From Candidatus Obscuribacterales bacterium (lineage in GTDB: Bacteria; Cyanobacteriota; Vampirovibrionia; Obscuribacterales; Obscuribacteraceae), in the NCBI GenBank assembly GCA_019752635.1, contig JAIELX010000016.1, forward strand, positions 1 to 64,000: a stretch of 64,000 nt of DNA, read 5' to 3'. The notes under the pieces are model-generated. The model saw only the letters and a program-made list of their open reading frames with translations. It was not told the DNA's origin and did not search any database. This document shows positions 45,816-54,596 of the stretch, one piece after another; the first letter of the stretch is position 1; each line of letters begins with the position of its first letter. The translations under genes were made by a program, and so were the position numbers.

Positions 45816-47230
45816 CTTGACGCTCCTATTGTTGTGCCGGTCTCCGAACTGGTAGTTTCGCGAGAGTTGATGCTGTCACGCAAGTGAGCCATCATGTCGA
45901 ACTTCGTCAAAACGCCGTAGGCGCGGCCTTCATCCATTACAACGACCATAGCTGTGCCGAGCTTGAAAGCTTTGTACACCATTTCGATTTCTTCGTTCTT
46001 GTCGAACTGCGGAAACGGCCGGCCCATTACGGAACTGATAGCCATGGTCGAGGGATCTTTGCGCTCGTAGACCACTTGCATAGTGATAATGTCGTTGATT
46101 GAACCGACGTTCTGACCGCTCTCCGTGGTCACCGGCAATTGGTCGATTTGATGCTCTTGCATCAATTCGATTGCACGTTGAACAGGATCCGTATCTTTAA
46201 CTGTAATCATGGGCGCCAACTTACTGCGCTTGCCCTTGCGCTCGATCAAATCTTGCACGGCATAGCTGTGCTCGGGCGAAGGCAGGAACCCATTGGCACG
46301 CATCCAATCATCTGAAAACATTTTGCTTAAGTAGCCGCGACCGCCATCAGGCAAGATCACTACCATAACATCTTCCTCGGTCAACTGAGGGGCGATCTTC
46401 AGCGCCGCAGTGACTGCCGTGCCGCAGGAGCCACCGACAAGAATGCCTTCTTCTCTTGCCATTCGACGCGCCATGGTGAAAGATTCTTTGTCGCTAACTC
46501 GAATAATCTCATCGATAAGCTTCAAGTCGACATTGCGTGGAATGAAGTCTTCACCAATGCCTTCAACCTTGTAGGAATTCGGCATGTCGCCCGAATAAAT
46601 CGAGCCCTCCGGATCGACGCCCACAATTTTGATCTTCGGATTCATTTTCTTGAGGTAGCGGCCGATGCCACAAATGCTGCCCCCCGTCCCCATGCCGGCA
46701 ACGAGGCAAGTAATCTTTCCTTCCGTCGCTTCCCAGATCTCCGGTCCGGTGCTCAGTTCATGCGCCATGGGATTATTCGGGTTGGCAAACTGATTCGGCT
46801 GGAACGCTCCGGGAATATCGCTTGTCAGCTTGTTCGCTACGGAATAATAGCTTTCATGGTGTCCGGCAGAGACGGTGGAGGGAACCATCACAACTTCCGC
46901 TCCATAAGCCTTAAGAAGATTTATTTTTTCAGGCGCCACTTTGTCCGGACAAACAAGAATGCATCGATACCCTTTGACAGCGGCAATCTGCGCCAAGCCT
47001 GTGCCAGTGTTGCCGGATGTCGGCTCAATAATCGTTCCACCGGGTTTCAAAAGACCGGCCTTTTCCGCTTCTAGTATCATTCTGAGGGCCGGTCGATCCT
47101 TGATCGAGCCTCCGGGGTTGAAAGCCTCTACTTTGCCCAGCACAAGCGGCTTCATCCCGGCGAATATCTTCCCGAGTTTAACGAGCGGCGTAGATCCTAC
47201 AGTTTCAAGGATGGTGTTGCAGTATTTCAC
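45812..47230 (-). CDS. Cystathionine beta-synthase with C-terminal CBS-domain pair
   Basis: Joins homocysteine and serine to cystathionine using PLP. The N-terminal 320 residues are a fold-type II enzyme: YCNTILETVGSTPLVKL, PLP lysine in FNPGGSIKDRPAL, PTSGNTGTGLA and GMGTGGSICGIGRYLK. Two CBS motifs follow (ITVKDTDPVQRAIELMQEH; residues about 410-460), as in eukaryotic CBS where they bind S-adenosylmethionine; this suggests allosteric control. No heme-binding N-terminal domain. The open frame reaches TTG 47272, but the GTG at 47230 gives the standard VKYCNTILETVG start and has GGAGG ten bases upstream. Translationally coupled to the gamma-lyase. Confidence 0.94.
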   Translation of the reverse strand: MKYCNTILETVGSTPLVKLGKIFAGMKPLVLGKVEAFNPGGSIKDRPALRMILEAEKAGLLKPGGTIIEPTSGNTGTGLAQIAAVKGYRCILVCPDKVAPEKINLLKAYGAEVVMVPSTVSAGHHESYYSVANKLTSDIPGAFQPNQFANPNNPMAHELSTGPEIWEATEGKITCLVAGMGTGGSICGIGRYLKKMNPKIKIVGVDPEGSIYSGDMPNSYKVEGIGEDFIPRNVDLKLIDEIIRVSDKESFTMARRMAREEGILVGGSCGTAVTAALKIAPQLTEEDVMVVILPDGGRGYLSKMFSDDWMRANGFLPSPEHSYAVQDLIERKGKRSKLAPMITVKDTDPVQRAIELMQEHQIDQLPVTTESGQNVGSINDIITMQVVYERKDPSTMAISSVMGRPFPQFDKNEEIEMVYKAFKLGTAMVVVMDEGRAYGVLTKFDMMAHLRDSINSRETTSSETGTTIGASR

Positions 47231-47359
47231 CGCTCCCGGACCTCCATATAAAATAACAACGGCAGTGCTCAATTATACGCCTCGAAGCGGCAAAGATCGT
47301 CGCAGAGGGTGTCAAGCAGACTGCTAAAAACCTCTATTGGACGGAGCTAATCCAGACTT

Positions 47360-48919
47360 ATGACAGAAGAGAAATTTACCTGGTCACCGGAAGATCTGGA
47401 TAACTTCGACCCGAAAACGGCTCTCAGTGAGCCCGGACAGTATCCATACACACGCGGCATTCACTCAGAGATGTACCGCAGTAAAATCTGGACCATGCGT
47501 CAGTACGCTGGTTTCGGCAGCGCGGAAGAAACCAACGAGCGCTTCAGATACTTGCTTGCCAACGGTCAAACGGGGCTCTCCACCGCGTTCGACTTGCCGA
47601 CACAGATGGGTTTGGATAGCGATGACCCAATGGCCTTGGGCGAAGTGGGGCGCACCGGTGTTGCCATCGACACTATGGAAGACATGGAAAGACTCTTCGA
47701 CCAAATCGATTTGTCCAAAGTCTCGACTTCCATGACCATCAATGCCACGTCGAGCATCCTCTTGTCCATGTACCGCGCCGTCGGCATGAAGCAAGGCGTA
47801 GACGCCGTTAAACTGCGAGGCACGATTCAGAACGACATTCTTAAGGAATACGAGGCTCGCAATACATATATCTATCCGCCGGCAGGCTCGATGAGATTAA
47901 TTACCAACATCTTCGAGTACTGTTCCAAAGAGATGCCGCTCTGGAACACCATTTCGATTAGCGGCTATCACATAAGAGAAGCTGGCGCTACAGCTGTGCA
48001 AGAACTTGCGTTCACCTTCGCCAATGGATGCGACTACGTCAAAGCCGCGATGAATAGCGGTATGGACGTGGATTCATTCGCGCCGCAGTTATCGTTCTTC
48101 TTCGTAGCACAGATGAACTTCTTCGAAGAAATAGCCAAGTTCCGCGCGGCAAGACGCATCTGGGCTCGACTGATGAAAGAGAAGTTTGGAGCTAAGAATC
48201 CTAAGTCATGGACTTTGCGCTTTCACGTTCAAACTGCTGGTTCAAGCCTTACCGCACAACAACCGGACAACAACATTGTTCGCACCGCGCTGGAAGCACT
48301 TTCCGCAGTTCTGGGCGGATGCCAATCTTTGCACACCAATTCAAAGGACGAAGCGCTCGCGCTACCAACTCCTGCATCAGCCCTCACTGCGTTGCGAACC
48401 CAGCAAATCATCGCGTACGAAACCGGCGTGACCAATGTCGTCGATCCCCTCGGCGGTTCTTACTTCATAGAGGAACTAACCAACAAAATCGAACGGGAAG
48501 TAGAAGCGTACCTGCGTCGCATCGAAGAGATGGGCGGTGCAACGGTAGCGATCGAAAGCGGGTTTATCCAGAAAGAGATTCAGGATTCCGCCTATCAGGA
48601 CCATGTGGATATCGAGTCCGGCAGCAGAGTTGTTGTCGGCGTCAATCAGTTTGTTGATAAAGAAGAGGAAGACATTCCCTTACTTCGAGTTGATCCCAAA
48701 ATCGAAATCCGACAGAAAGAGAAGTTGGCCCGCATCAAGCAATCGCGCGATAACGTGCTGGTCAAACAGCGCTTGGCAGAATTGGAGGAAGCGGCGCGCG
48801 GCACAGACAATCTCATTCCATACATTATTCGCGCAGTCGAATGTTATGCATCAGTCGGAGAGATCAGCGCAGCGATGAAAAAGGCGTACGGAGTTTTTCG
48901 CCCCCCGATCACGATCTAG
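47360..48919 (+). CDS. Methylmalonyl-CoA mutase large (alpha) subunit, catalytic part
   Basis: A 519-residue mutase core that isomerises methylmalonyl-CoA and succinyl-CoA with adenosylcobalamin. Visible are [69 protein letters not shown] and [14 protein letters not shown]. The B12-binding DxHxxG domain is missing, as in the split enzymes of archaea and many bacteria where a separate small subunit of about 140 residues carries it. No small subunit gene lies in the window, so it must be elsewhere. Divergent from the transsulfuration genes. Confidence 0.93.
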   Translation: MTEEKFTWSPEDLDNFDPKTALSEPGQYPYTRGIHSEMYRSKIWTMRQYAGFGSAEETNERFRYLLANGQTGLSTAFDLPTQMGLDSDDPMALGEVGRTGVAIDTMEDMERLFDQIDLSKVSTSMTINATSSILLSMYRAVGMKQGVDAVKLRGTIQNDILKEYEARNTYIYPPAGSMRLITNIFEYCSKEMPLWNTISISGYHIREAGATAVQELAFTFANGCDYVKAAMNSGMDVDSFAPQLSFFFVAQMNFFEEIAKFRAARRIWARLMKEKFGAKNPKSWTLRFHVQTAGSSLTAQQPDNNIVRTALEALSAVLGGCQSLHTNSKDEALALPTPASALTALRTQQIIAYETGVTNVVDPLGGSYFIEELTNKIEREVEAYLRRIEEMGGATVAIESGFIQKEIQDSAYQDHVDIESGSRVVVGVNQFVDKEEEDIPLLRVDPKIEIRQKEKLARIKQSRDNVLVKQRLAELEEAARGTDNLIPYIIRAVECYASVGEISAAMKKAYGVFRPPITI

Positions 48920-49041
48920 TCAAATCATGCAACGGCTGCTCATCCAAGGGCAGATCACCATGCTCTCTCTTTGAGAAGTTTCCCATCGACTACAGGTTAG
49001 CCGAACTACTTTTAAATGCCCCGAAAACAGTGCGTCGATGC

Positions 49042-50151
49042 TTACGTTTCCATGATTGGTTGGTACTGCGCTGTCTCGTCGAATCCACAAATCCACGCAA
49101 CAGCTTCAGGGCAGGTACGCGTGGCAGGGGGGACGCGTAAGATGTAATTGCGATCGGTGGAAGGGCAAATGACCGAGACACAGACCAGATCTTCGTCGCC
49201 CTTGATGGGGACTTTCAGCAACTTACGCACACCGCCGCGACTGTCTTTGTCGGTATGGATCACTTTGGCATTAGCTTCTCGCATGAATCGCTCATAGCTC
49301 ATTCGTTCCATCAAAACGCGACGACGCTCAACATTGGACTCATCAAGCACCTGACTGGCAGTTATGGAATCAGGACAAAAGGCGATGTGTTCGTCTATCA
49401 AAACTCCACGCCATAGAATCCGCGCACCACGGCAACCTTCCGGCAGAAATGTCAGGCCGGTCCCGGCAATGTCAATCGATGACGTTACAACCATATCCGG
49501 TGGCAACGACACTAAGTTTTGCCAACCGCGTACGTCAAGCTCAGATACGCGACGCAACCATGGAGGCAACTCGCTGAACTGAGACAAATTTCGTGCGATG
49601 AATCGCCCTTTCACGCGAGCCTCCGCTGGCCACGCCTCCAATGCGCTACATCCGGATACATCCAACCAAAAGACGTCCAAATTCTCCGGCAACCGCTCCA
49701 AAGCGGTGCATCCACGCAGAAGCAAGTAATCTACCGTCAACGCGTCGGGCAAATGCGTCAGGTTCGTATTGCCACTGAGTTCAAGTCTGTACTTCACACG
49801 AATGTCATCGGGCAAACTTTCGAACACCGCATTGGCGGCCTTCAATTCAACGCAGTCCATCCCCGCCGGAAGCTGCTTCAAAGCAGCGGCGTCGGAGATA
49901 TCGATTTCACGCACCTTCATACCATCAGGTAGCGAACTTATCGATTTCTTGATGCCATCGCGAAGATAAACATGCTCTTCGCCGGCAATCATTTGTTCAA
50001 TTGTCGGCCACCCGTCGTCAGTATCGTCTTCTTCGCCCGCCTCTAACGACGAGGCATTCCGCGCAGCCGCCGATTGCGACGAAGACATGCTTTTCTCCGC
50101 GCCAGGAAGCCCCACGGTCGCCAACAACAATCTCAGCAGGTCCTTAAACAT
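49042..50151 (-). CDS. Leucine-rich-repeat protein with C-terminal DUF6745-like region
   Basis: A 369-residue protein. After a polar acidic head come irregular LRR-like units of about 20-24 residues (SLPDGMKVREIDISDAAAL, LKQLPAGMDCVELKAAN, SLPDDIRVKYRLELSG, HLPDALTVDYLLLRGC), which span residues 60-240 with an LP-D pattern. The C-terminal part, PSTDRNYILRVPPATRTCPE followed by AVAWICGFD, matches the DUF6745 region known from Cyanobacteria and other bacteria, often together with such repeats. Function unknown; probably a cytosolic binding protein. The ATG at 50151 has AGGTG just upstream and starts seven bases after the previous gene, so the three minus-strand genes here form an operon. Confidence 0.78.
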   Translation of the reverse strand: MFKDLLRLLLATVGLPGAEKSMSSSQSAAARNASSLEAGEEDDTDDGWPTIEQMIAGEEHVYLRDGIKKSISSLPDGMKVREIDISDAAALKQLPAGMDCVELKAANAVFESLPDDIRVKYRLELSGNTNLTHLPDALTVDYLLLRGCTALERLPENLDVFWLDVSGCSALEAWPAEARVKGRFIARNLSQFSELPPWLRRVSELDVRGWQNLVSLPPDMVVTSSIDIAGTGLTFLPEGCRGARILWRGVLIDEHIAFCPDSITASQVLDESNVERRRVLMERMSYERFMREANAKVIHTDKDSRGGVRKLLKVPIKGDEDLVCVSVICPSTDRNYILRVPPATRTCPEAVAWICGFDETAQYQPIMET

Positions 50152-50158
50152 GGCGCAC

Positions 50159-50851
50159 CTATTCGTCCGTTCCCCAGCCAAAGCACTGAAAATACCGGCG
50201 CGGATAGACCTGAGTTTCATTGTCGAAGTTCAGATCTACAAACTTCACCGCTTCAAAGCGCTCACGAATATTCGGTGGAAGCTGGGCAAGTTTGACAGCA
50301 AGGGACGGTTTATCCATCAAATCGTATGGCTCACCAAATCCGTAATCTTCGCAACTGTAGTGAAAGATCCCGAATCCTTGATACTCCATTGGTTGGTCTG
50401 TCCATGCCCGAAGAACTTTTCCATCTTTGACGAGCTTCCGGAGATTTGCGCTGCTCATATAAGAGGTGTAGAACATAGTGAGATCGGGATGTGGCACCCA
50501 CAAAACTTTCGCGTCAGTTTCCGGGACCAGTTTCACATTCCCCGACGAGGTCTCCATCCACACAGATTGCAACCAATCTCGCTTCTCCGAAGGGGTTCCG
50601 TTCTGAGACCACCCGGGTTCGGATGCAACAATGGCGTCGGCATTGTAGTCAAACCCTGCGGCCAACATTTCCTCTATCAGCTCTACATCTTGCGAAACTA
50701 CGGCGAAAGCAGGGCACACTCCAGCTTCGCCCGTATCAAACACTCCGACGTTTCCGTGCGCATCGACGGCAAACCACTCAGAGTCCATGCTGTGCGCCGC
50801 CGGATAATCCTCCGTCGTCGTCTCGACATGCAACACTACAGACTCACTCAC
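50159..50851 (-). CDS. Protein of unknown function, paralogue of the upstream gene
   Basis: About 230 residues. It shares a common plan with the 50919 gene: an early EWFAVDAHGNVGVFDTGEAG motif, a middle block (WVPHPDLTMFYTSYMSSANL, LRKLVKDGKVLRAW), then GFGIFHYSCED and the C-terminal VKFVDLNFDNETQVYPRRYF. The start is set at GTG 50851, because GGAG lies eight bases upstream and the start then matches that of the paralogue; the longer frame to 50944 would overlap that gene. Tandem duplicates with this WFAVD-x-x-G signature are common near diverse toxin or immunity genes, but no function is shown here. Confidence 0.72.
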   Translation of the reverse strand: MSESVVLHVETTTEDYPAAHSMDSEWFAVDAHGNVGVFDTGEAGVCPAFAVVSQDVELIEEMLAAGFDYNADAIVASEPGWSQNGTPSEKRDWLQSVWMETSSGNVKLVPETDAKVLWVPHPDLTMFYTSYMSSANLRKLVKDGKVLRAWTDQPMEYQGFGIFHYSCEDYGFGEPYDLMDKPSLAVKLAQLPPNIRERFEAVKFVDLNFDNETQVYPRRYFQCFGWGTDE

Positions 50852-50918
50852 TGAAATGTCTCCACTCCCATAGACCACATCAATTCCACCAAAAATGTAA
50901 TCGCTCAAACGCAGTCGT

Positions 50919-51599
50919 CTACTCCAATTCACCTTCCGGGCCAATACAACTAAAATAGCGCCAGGGAAAAATTTCTACTTCATCGCTAAATCGCAAGTCA
51001 TCAAAGCGGACTGCGGAGAGCAAAGTCGCAATCGGCGACGGAAGATTGGAAACGTTTATAGGAGAGGGCGGCGGAGTTTCCCGTAGGTATGGCTCAGTTG
51101 TATCGTCTTTGCACCGATAAAAGTAGATGCCATAACAATCATACTTCAGCCCCTCAACCACCCAAGCTCGCGAAACCTTGCCTTTGTCCATCCAGCGCTT
51201 CAGTTCAGTAGCTTTCAGTCCATCCAGGTAGTACAGGACATGGTTCGGTTGGGGAAGCAACGCCGGAAGAGCATCGTAAACATCGTGCGAACTCGGCTTA
51301 GGGAAAAACTCCGGATCACTCACCTCAAGAATAACCCGGTCCACCCAGTCGGACTGCTGTCGTGTGTAAGTCCACTGCGACCCCGCCAACAAAGGACCGC
51401 AGTCGTATTGCACTCCAGCAGCAGCCAATGCCTGAGGTAGACAATGCAAGGCGCGGGGTGGATAAACGCCCTCATCAGCCGTGTTGAAGACTGCAACGGC
51501 ACCGTCGGCATCCACCGCGAACCATTCCATTTCCATGGCGGGATATTCGGCATCCCCTGCCGTCAGCCCGCTGCGCAGTTCTGGTTCCACTTTCACCAC
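50919..51599 (-). CDS. Protein of unknown function, paralogue of the downstream gene
   Basis: A 226-residue protein. Landmarks shared with the 50159 gene are EWFAVDADGAVAVFNTADEGVYP, then PNHVLYYLDGLKATELKRWM, MDKGKVSRAWVVEGLKYDCYG, IYFYRCKDD and VRFDDLRFSDEVEIFPWRYF. This indicates tandem duplication followed by strong divergence. It begins at GTG 51599 or 51596 and heads the three-gene minus-strand unit that ends with the LRR gene. No signal peptide; cytosolic. Family not recognised. Confidence 0.72.
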   Translation of the reverse strand: MVKVEPELRSGLTAGDAEYPAMEMEWFAVDADGAVAVFNTADEGVYPPRALHCLPQALAAAGVQYDCGPLLAGSQWTYTRQQSDWVDRVILEVSDPEFFPKPSSHDVYDALPALLPQPNHVLYYLDGLKATELKRWMDKGKVSRAWVVEGLKYDCYGIYFYRCKDDTTEPYLRETPPPSPINVSNLPSPIATLLSAVRFDDLRFSDEVEIFPWRYFSCIGPEGELE

Positions 51600-51761
51600 C
51601 GTGCTACAGACCCGGAAATATTAGCATGTTTAAATCATCCCCCTCCTCCCGCCTGCACCCTGCGTTGGCGCAGTTCAAGCAGCGCAAAGAGGGGGCGTTC
51701 GGGACAAAGGATCTTAAGTGGGGTTCAGTTGAATCTTTGAATCCTGTGCCAAAATCTTGAA

Positions 51762-52808
51762 GTGAGCAAGCCAAGAGTCTCAATAGTCATAGTTAACTGG
51801 AAGACGCCGCGCCTGTTGGCGGGCTGTCTTCGCTCGGTGCTAAAAGATCCACGGGCGCTGCACGACTTTGAGTTCCTTGTAGTCGACAATAACTCCGGCG
51901 ACGGCTCAGTGGAAATGCTCCGCAGTCAGTTTCCCTTTGTCACCACCATTGCCAACAGCGAGAATGTCGGTTTCGGGCGCGCATGCAACCAGGTGATTCC
52001 GACCGCAAGCGGCAAATATGTTTTCCTCTTGAACCCGGACACAGTAGTGGTGGAGCAAGCTATCAGCAGGCTCGCCGATTATATGGATTCAAATCCGAAG
52101 TGCGGCGCAGCCGGTCCCAAGATTCTCAATCCGGACGGCACACTGCAATTATCCTGCAGGCGTTCGTTTCCGAGCCCGGCAGTAGCATTCTTTCGCATGA
52201 CCTATCTGAGCGTGTTGTTTCCGAAGCATCCCGCATTCGCGAAATACAATTTGACCTGGGCCGACCCCGACCAGGAAATTGAGGTTGATGCATTGTCCGG
52301 CTCCGGCATGATGGTGCGCAAGACAGCGATCGATCACATCGGTTTACTCGACGAAGCAATCTTCATGTACGGCGAAGAGATTGATTGGTGCTGGCGTTTG
52401 AAACAGGGCGGCTGGACGGTGAACTATGTACCCACGGGCGTCATGTATCACTACCATGGGGCTTCGAGCCGATTTCGGCGTGTTGGCGCCACTATCAATT
52501 TGCACAAGGGAATGGAAGTTTTCTACCGTAAACACCATTCGCAGCGGCACACTGCTTTGTTCAACTGGTTTGTCTATGCAGCGATCTGGCTGAGAGCCGG
52601 GGTCTTCGTAATTCTATCCGCATTGCAAAATTTCATTCCCGCCAAAGAAGAGCCCGGTGAAAGCGGGGTTTTCGCGGAGAACATAAAGGAAGCCCAAGCA
52701 GAAATTATTGACTTCAACCCCGCTCGCGAATCAACAATACCCGTCGCAGCCTCAGCCACCACTACAGTTGCAGCACACGGGGAGCCAGCGGCGCCGGTCG
52801 CCAAATGA
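51762..52808 (+). CDS. Family 2 glycosyltransferase (rhamnosyltransferase-like)
   Basis: A GT-A fold glycosyltransferase: VSIVIVNWKTPRLLAGCLRS, VVDNNSGDGSVEML, NSENVGFGRACNQ, the DXD-like LLNPDTVV, and the acceptor-side MYGEEIDWCWRLKQGGW. This set is typical of WbbL/rhamnosyltransferase-like enzymes that build O-antigen or cell-wall glycans. A hydrophobic helix near residue 275 (WFVYAAIWLRAGVFVIL) may tether it to the membrane. The last 70 residues are low in complexity. Start is GTG with no strong ribosome site. Its stop overlaps the start of the epimerase gene by four bases, so the two work together. Confidence 0.92.
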   Translation: MSKPRVSIVIVNWKTPRLLAGCLRSVLKDPRALHDFEFLVVDNNSGDGSVEMLRSQFPFVTTIANSENVGFGRACNQVIPTASGKYVFLLNPDTVVVEQAISRLADYMDSNPKCGAAGPKILNPDGTLQLSCRRSFPSPAVAFFRMTYLSVLFPKHPAFAKYNLTWADPDQEIEVDALSGSGMMVRKTAIDHIGLLDEAIFMYGEEIDWCWRLKQGGWTVNYVPTGVMYHYHGASSRFRRVGATINLHKGMEVFYRKHHSQRHTALFNWFVYAAIWLRAGVFVILSALQNFIPAKEEPGESGVFAENIKEAQAEIIDFNPARESTIPVAASATTTVAAHGEPAAPVAK

Positions 52809-53800
52809 TCTTAGTCACGGGCGCAACGGGTATGATCGGAAGCGCTCTAGTAGCGCGCCTTGTTCGCCAGGGAAAGCCGGTGCGATTGGCCGTGCGAAAC
52901 TCAACGCTGGCACGCACGGCACTGAGTAAGACAACGGATCTCACAGGCGTAGACCTGCAAGAGTGTGATTTTCTTTCCTCTGAGCGCGACCTGACGTCAC
53001 TGGTTTCAGGGTGTGACATCGTGGTGCATCTGGCCGGGCTCGTACATCAGCCGGACAAACCGGCGGAAATGTTTGAAGAGCTCAATCTGCGAACTACCGG
53101 GCGCCTGGCCCACACAGCTAAGAGTTGCGGAGTAGATACATTCCTGTTTACTAGTACCATGGCTGTGTACGGTCCACCGCCGTTCGAGAACATATCGGAA
53201 GAGGCAAAGCCCAATCCCGACACGGACTACGGACGGACAAAGTTGGCGGCGGAAAAGTCACTTGCGGAGATTCGTCCAGCCAGAAGCGTGATTGTTCTTC
53301 GTCCCTCTTTGGTTTATGGACCCGGTGACCGCGGCAATATGCTTCCATTGATTCGCCAGATTTTGAAACGCCGATACTTTCATATCGGAGAAGCGTCCGC
53401 GCGCAAAAGCGTGATCTATGCGGCAGACCTGGCACAGGTGATTGAATCGGCATTGGAAAAAGCGCCCGCGGGCTTCCACGTTTACAATGTGTCAAATCCC
53501 ACAGCCCCAAGCGTTCGCGAAATCGCAGACCAGATACTCGCAGCTGCGGAGCTAGACGGCAAAATTCCTACGTTTCCCGAAATTTTGGTGCGCGTCGGGT
53601 CGTATGCCAGTCTGGCATTGGGCAACAAATCCCCGTTACCGCCGTCTCGATTGGATAAGCTCACAAAACCAGCCACATGTGCGGTTAGCAAACTGCAAGC
53701 CCTGACGGGCTTTCAGCCGGAATACACCCTGCATGACGGATTGAAAGCAGAAATTCACTGGGCTAAGACCTCCGGACAGCTCAACGGAATCAAGCCGTAA
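52805..53800 (+). CDS. NAD-dependent epimerase/dehydratase (extended SDR)
   Basis: A 331-residue extended short-chain dehydrogenase acting on nucleotide sugars or similar. The dinucleotide motif is VTGATGMIGSALV, the catalytic Ser is in FTSTMAVYG, and the Tyr-Lys pair is in YGRTKLAAEKSL; the substrate side shows LRPSLVYGPGDRGNML. The exact sugar cannot be told. It is coupled to the glycosyltransferase (ATGA overlap), so it probably supplies or modifies a sugar for a surface glycan. Confidence 0.9.
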   Translation: MILVTGATGMIGSALVARLVRQGKPVRLAVRNSTLARTALSKTTDLTGVDLQECDFLSSERDLTSLVSGCDIVVHLAGLVHQPDKPAEMFEELNLRTTGRLAHTAKSCGVDTFLFTSTMAVYGPPPFENISEEAKPNPDTDYGRTKLAAEKSLAEIRPARSVIVLRPSLVYGPGDRGNMLPLIRQILKRRYFHIGEASARKSVIYAADLAQVIESALEKAPAGFHVYNVSNPTAPSVREIADQILAAAELDGKIPTFPEILVRVGSYASLALGNKSPLPPSRLDKLTKPATCAVSKLQALTGFQPEYTLHDGLKAEIHWAKTSGQLNGIKP

Positions 53801-53841
53801 AAGACTGTAAAATTGAAATTGATCTACTAGAGACAGACGAC

Positions 53842-54585
53842 ATGCAATCCAAAGCCACTCTCACCATATTTAGTATCACTCTGCTCGCCTGCCTGTTGGT
53901 CACGTTACCGGCTAGCGCGCAATCAGAATCGACATCGCCTGATACGGCGCCTGCAGCTGCAACTGAGCCTGGCGCAGCGGAGGTGAGTCCACCTGCGGCC
54001 GAATCACCGGCACCGCCCGAAGCGGTAGCTCCTTCAATCAACCGCAATAAAGCGATCGATGCCTACAATAAAGGAATTCAATTCTTCAACGCGCGAAACT
54101 ATAAAGGTGCAATTGGGGCATTCTCCGATGCGGTTACAAATGATCCGGAGTTCGTCGATGCCTGGTACAACCGAGCAGTGGCGAAAGATTTAACCGGTGA
54201 CAACGAAGGTGCCATGCTCGACGCCAACGAGGCCTTTCGCTTGAAACCAGACATGATGCAGGCACTGGAACTGCGCTCCAGGGCGAAGGAAAAATCAGGC
54301 GACTTGCAAGGCTCATTCGATGACCTTAATCAAGTTTTGGAAAAAGATTCCAATCGCCCCGACACGCTGAACAACAGAGCGATGATTCGCTACAAAATCG
54401 GCGACAAAGAAGGCGCCATCGCAGATCTTGAAGCAGCAATCAAGTTGCAGCCCAATCGGCAAGACCTGAAGATGAATCGCGATACTGTCACGAAAGGCTT
54501 GACAATAACCAAGGTAGAACAGGCCCCGCCAGCGCAGTCGAAACCGCCGACAGCCTCGGCACGCAAAGCCCTCCCCAAGAAGTAG
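53842..54585 (+). CDS. Secreted TPR protein
   Basis: A signal peptide (LTIFSITLLACLLVTLPASA) is followed by an Ala/Pro/Glu-rich spacer and then four TPR units from about residue 70 to 210 (AYNKGIQFFNARNYKGAIGAF, WYNRAVAKDLTGDNEGAML, NNRAMIRYKIGDKEGAIADL). A Pro/Lys tail ends the protein. Likely periplasmic scaffold. It follows the epimerase by 41 bases on the same strand and may be cotranscribed. Confidence 0.82.
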   Translation: MQSKATLTIFSITLLACLLVTLPASAQSESTSPDTAPAAATEPGAAEVSPPAAESPAPPEAVAPSINRNKAIDAYNKGIQFFNARNYKGAIGAFSDAVTNDPEFVDAWYNRAVAKDLTGDNEGAMLDANEAFRLKPDMMQALELRSRAKEKSGDLQGSFDDLNQVLEKDSNRPDTLNNRAMIRYKIGDKEGAIADLEAAIKLQPNRQDLKMNRDTVTKGLTITKVEQAPPAQSKPPTASARKALPKK

Positions 54586-54596
54586 TAAGTAGTCAG

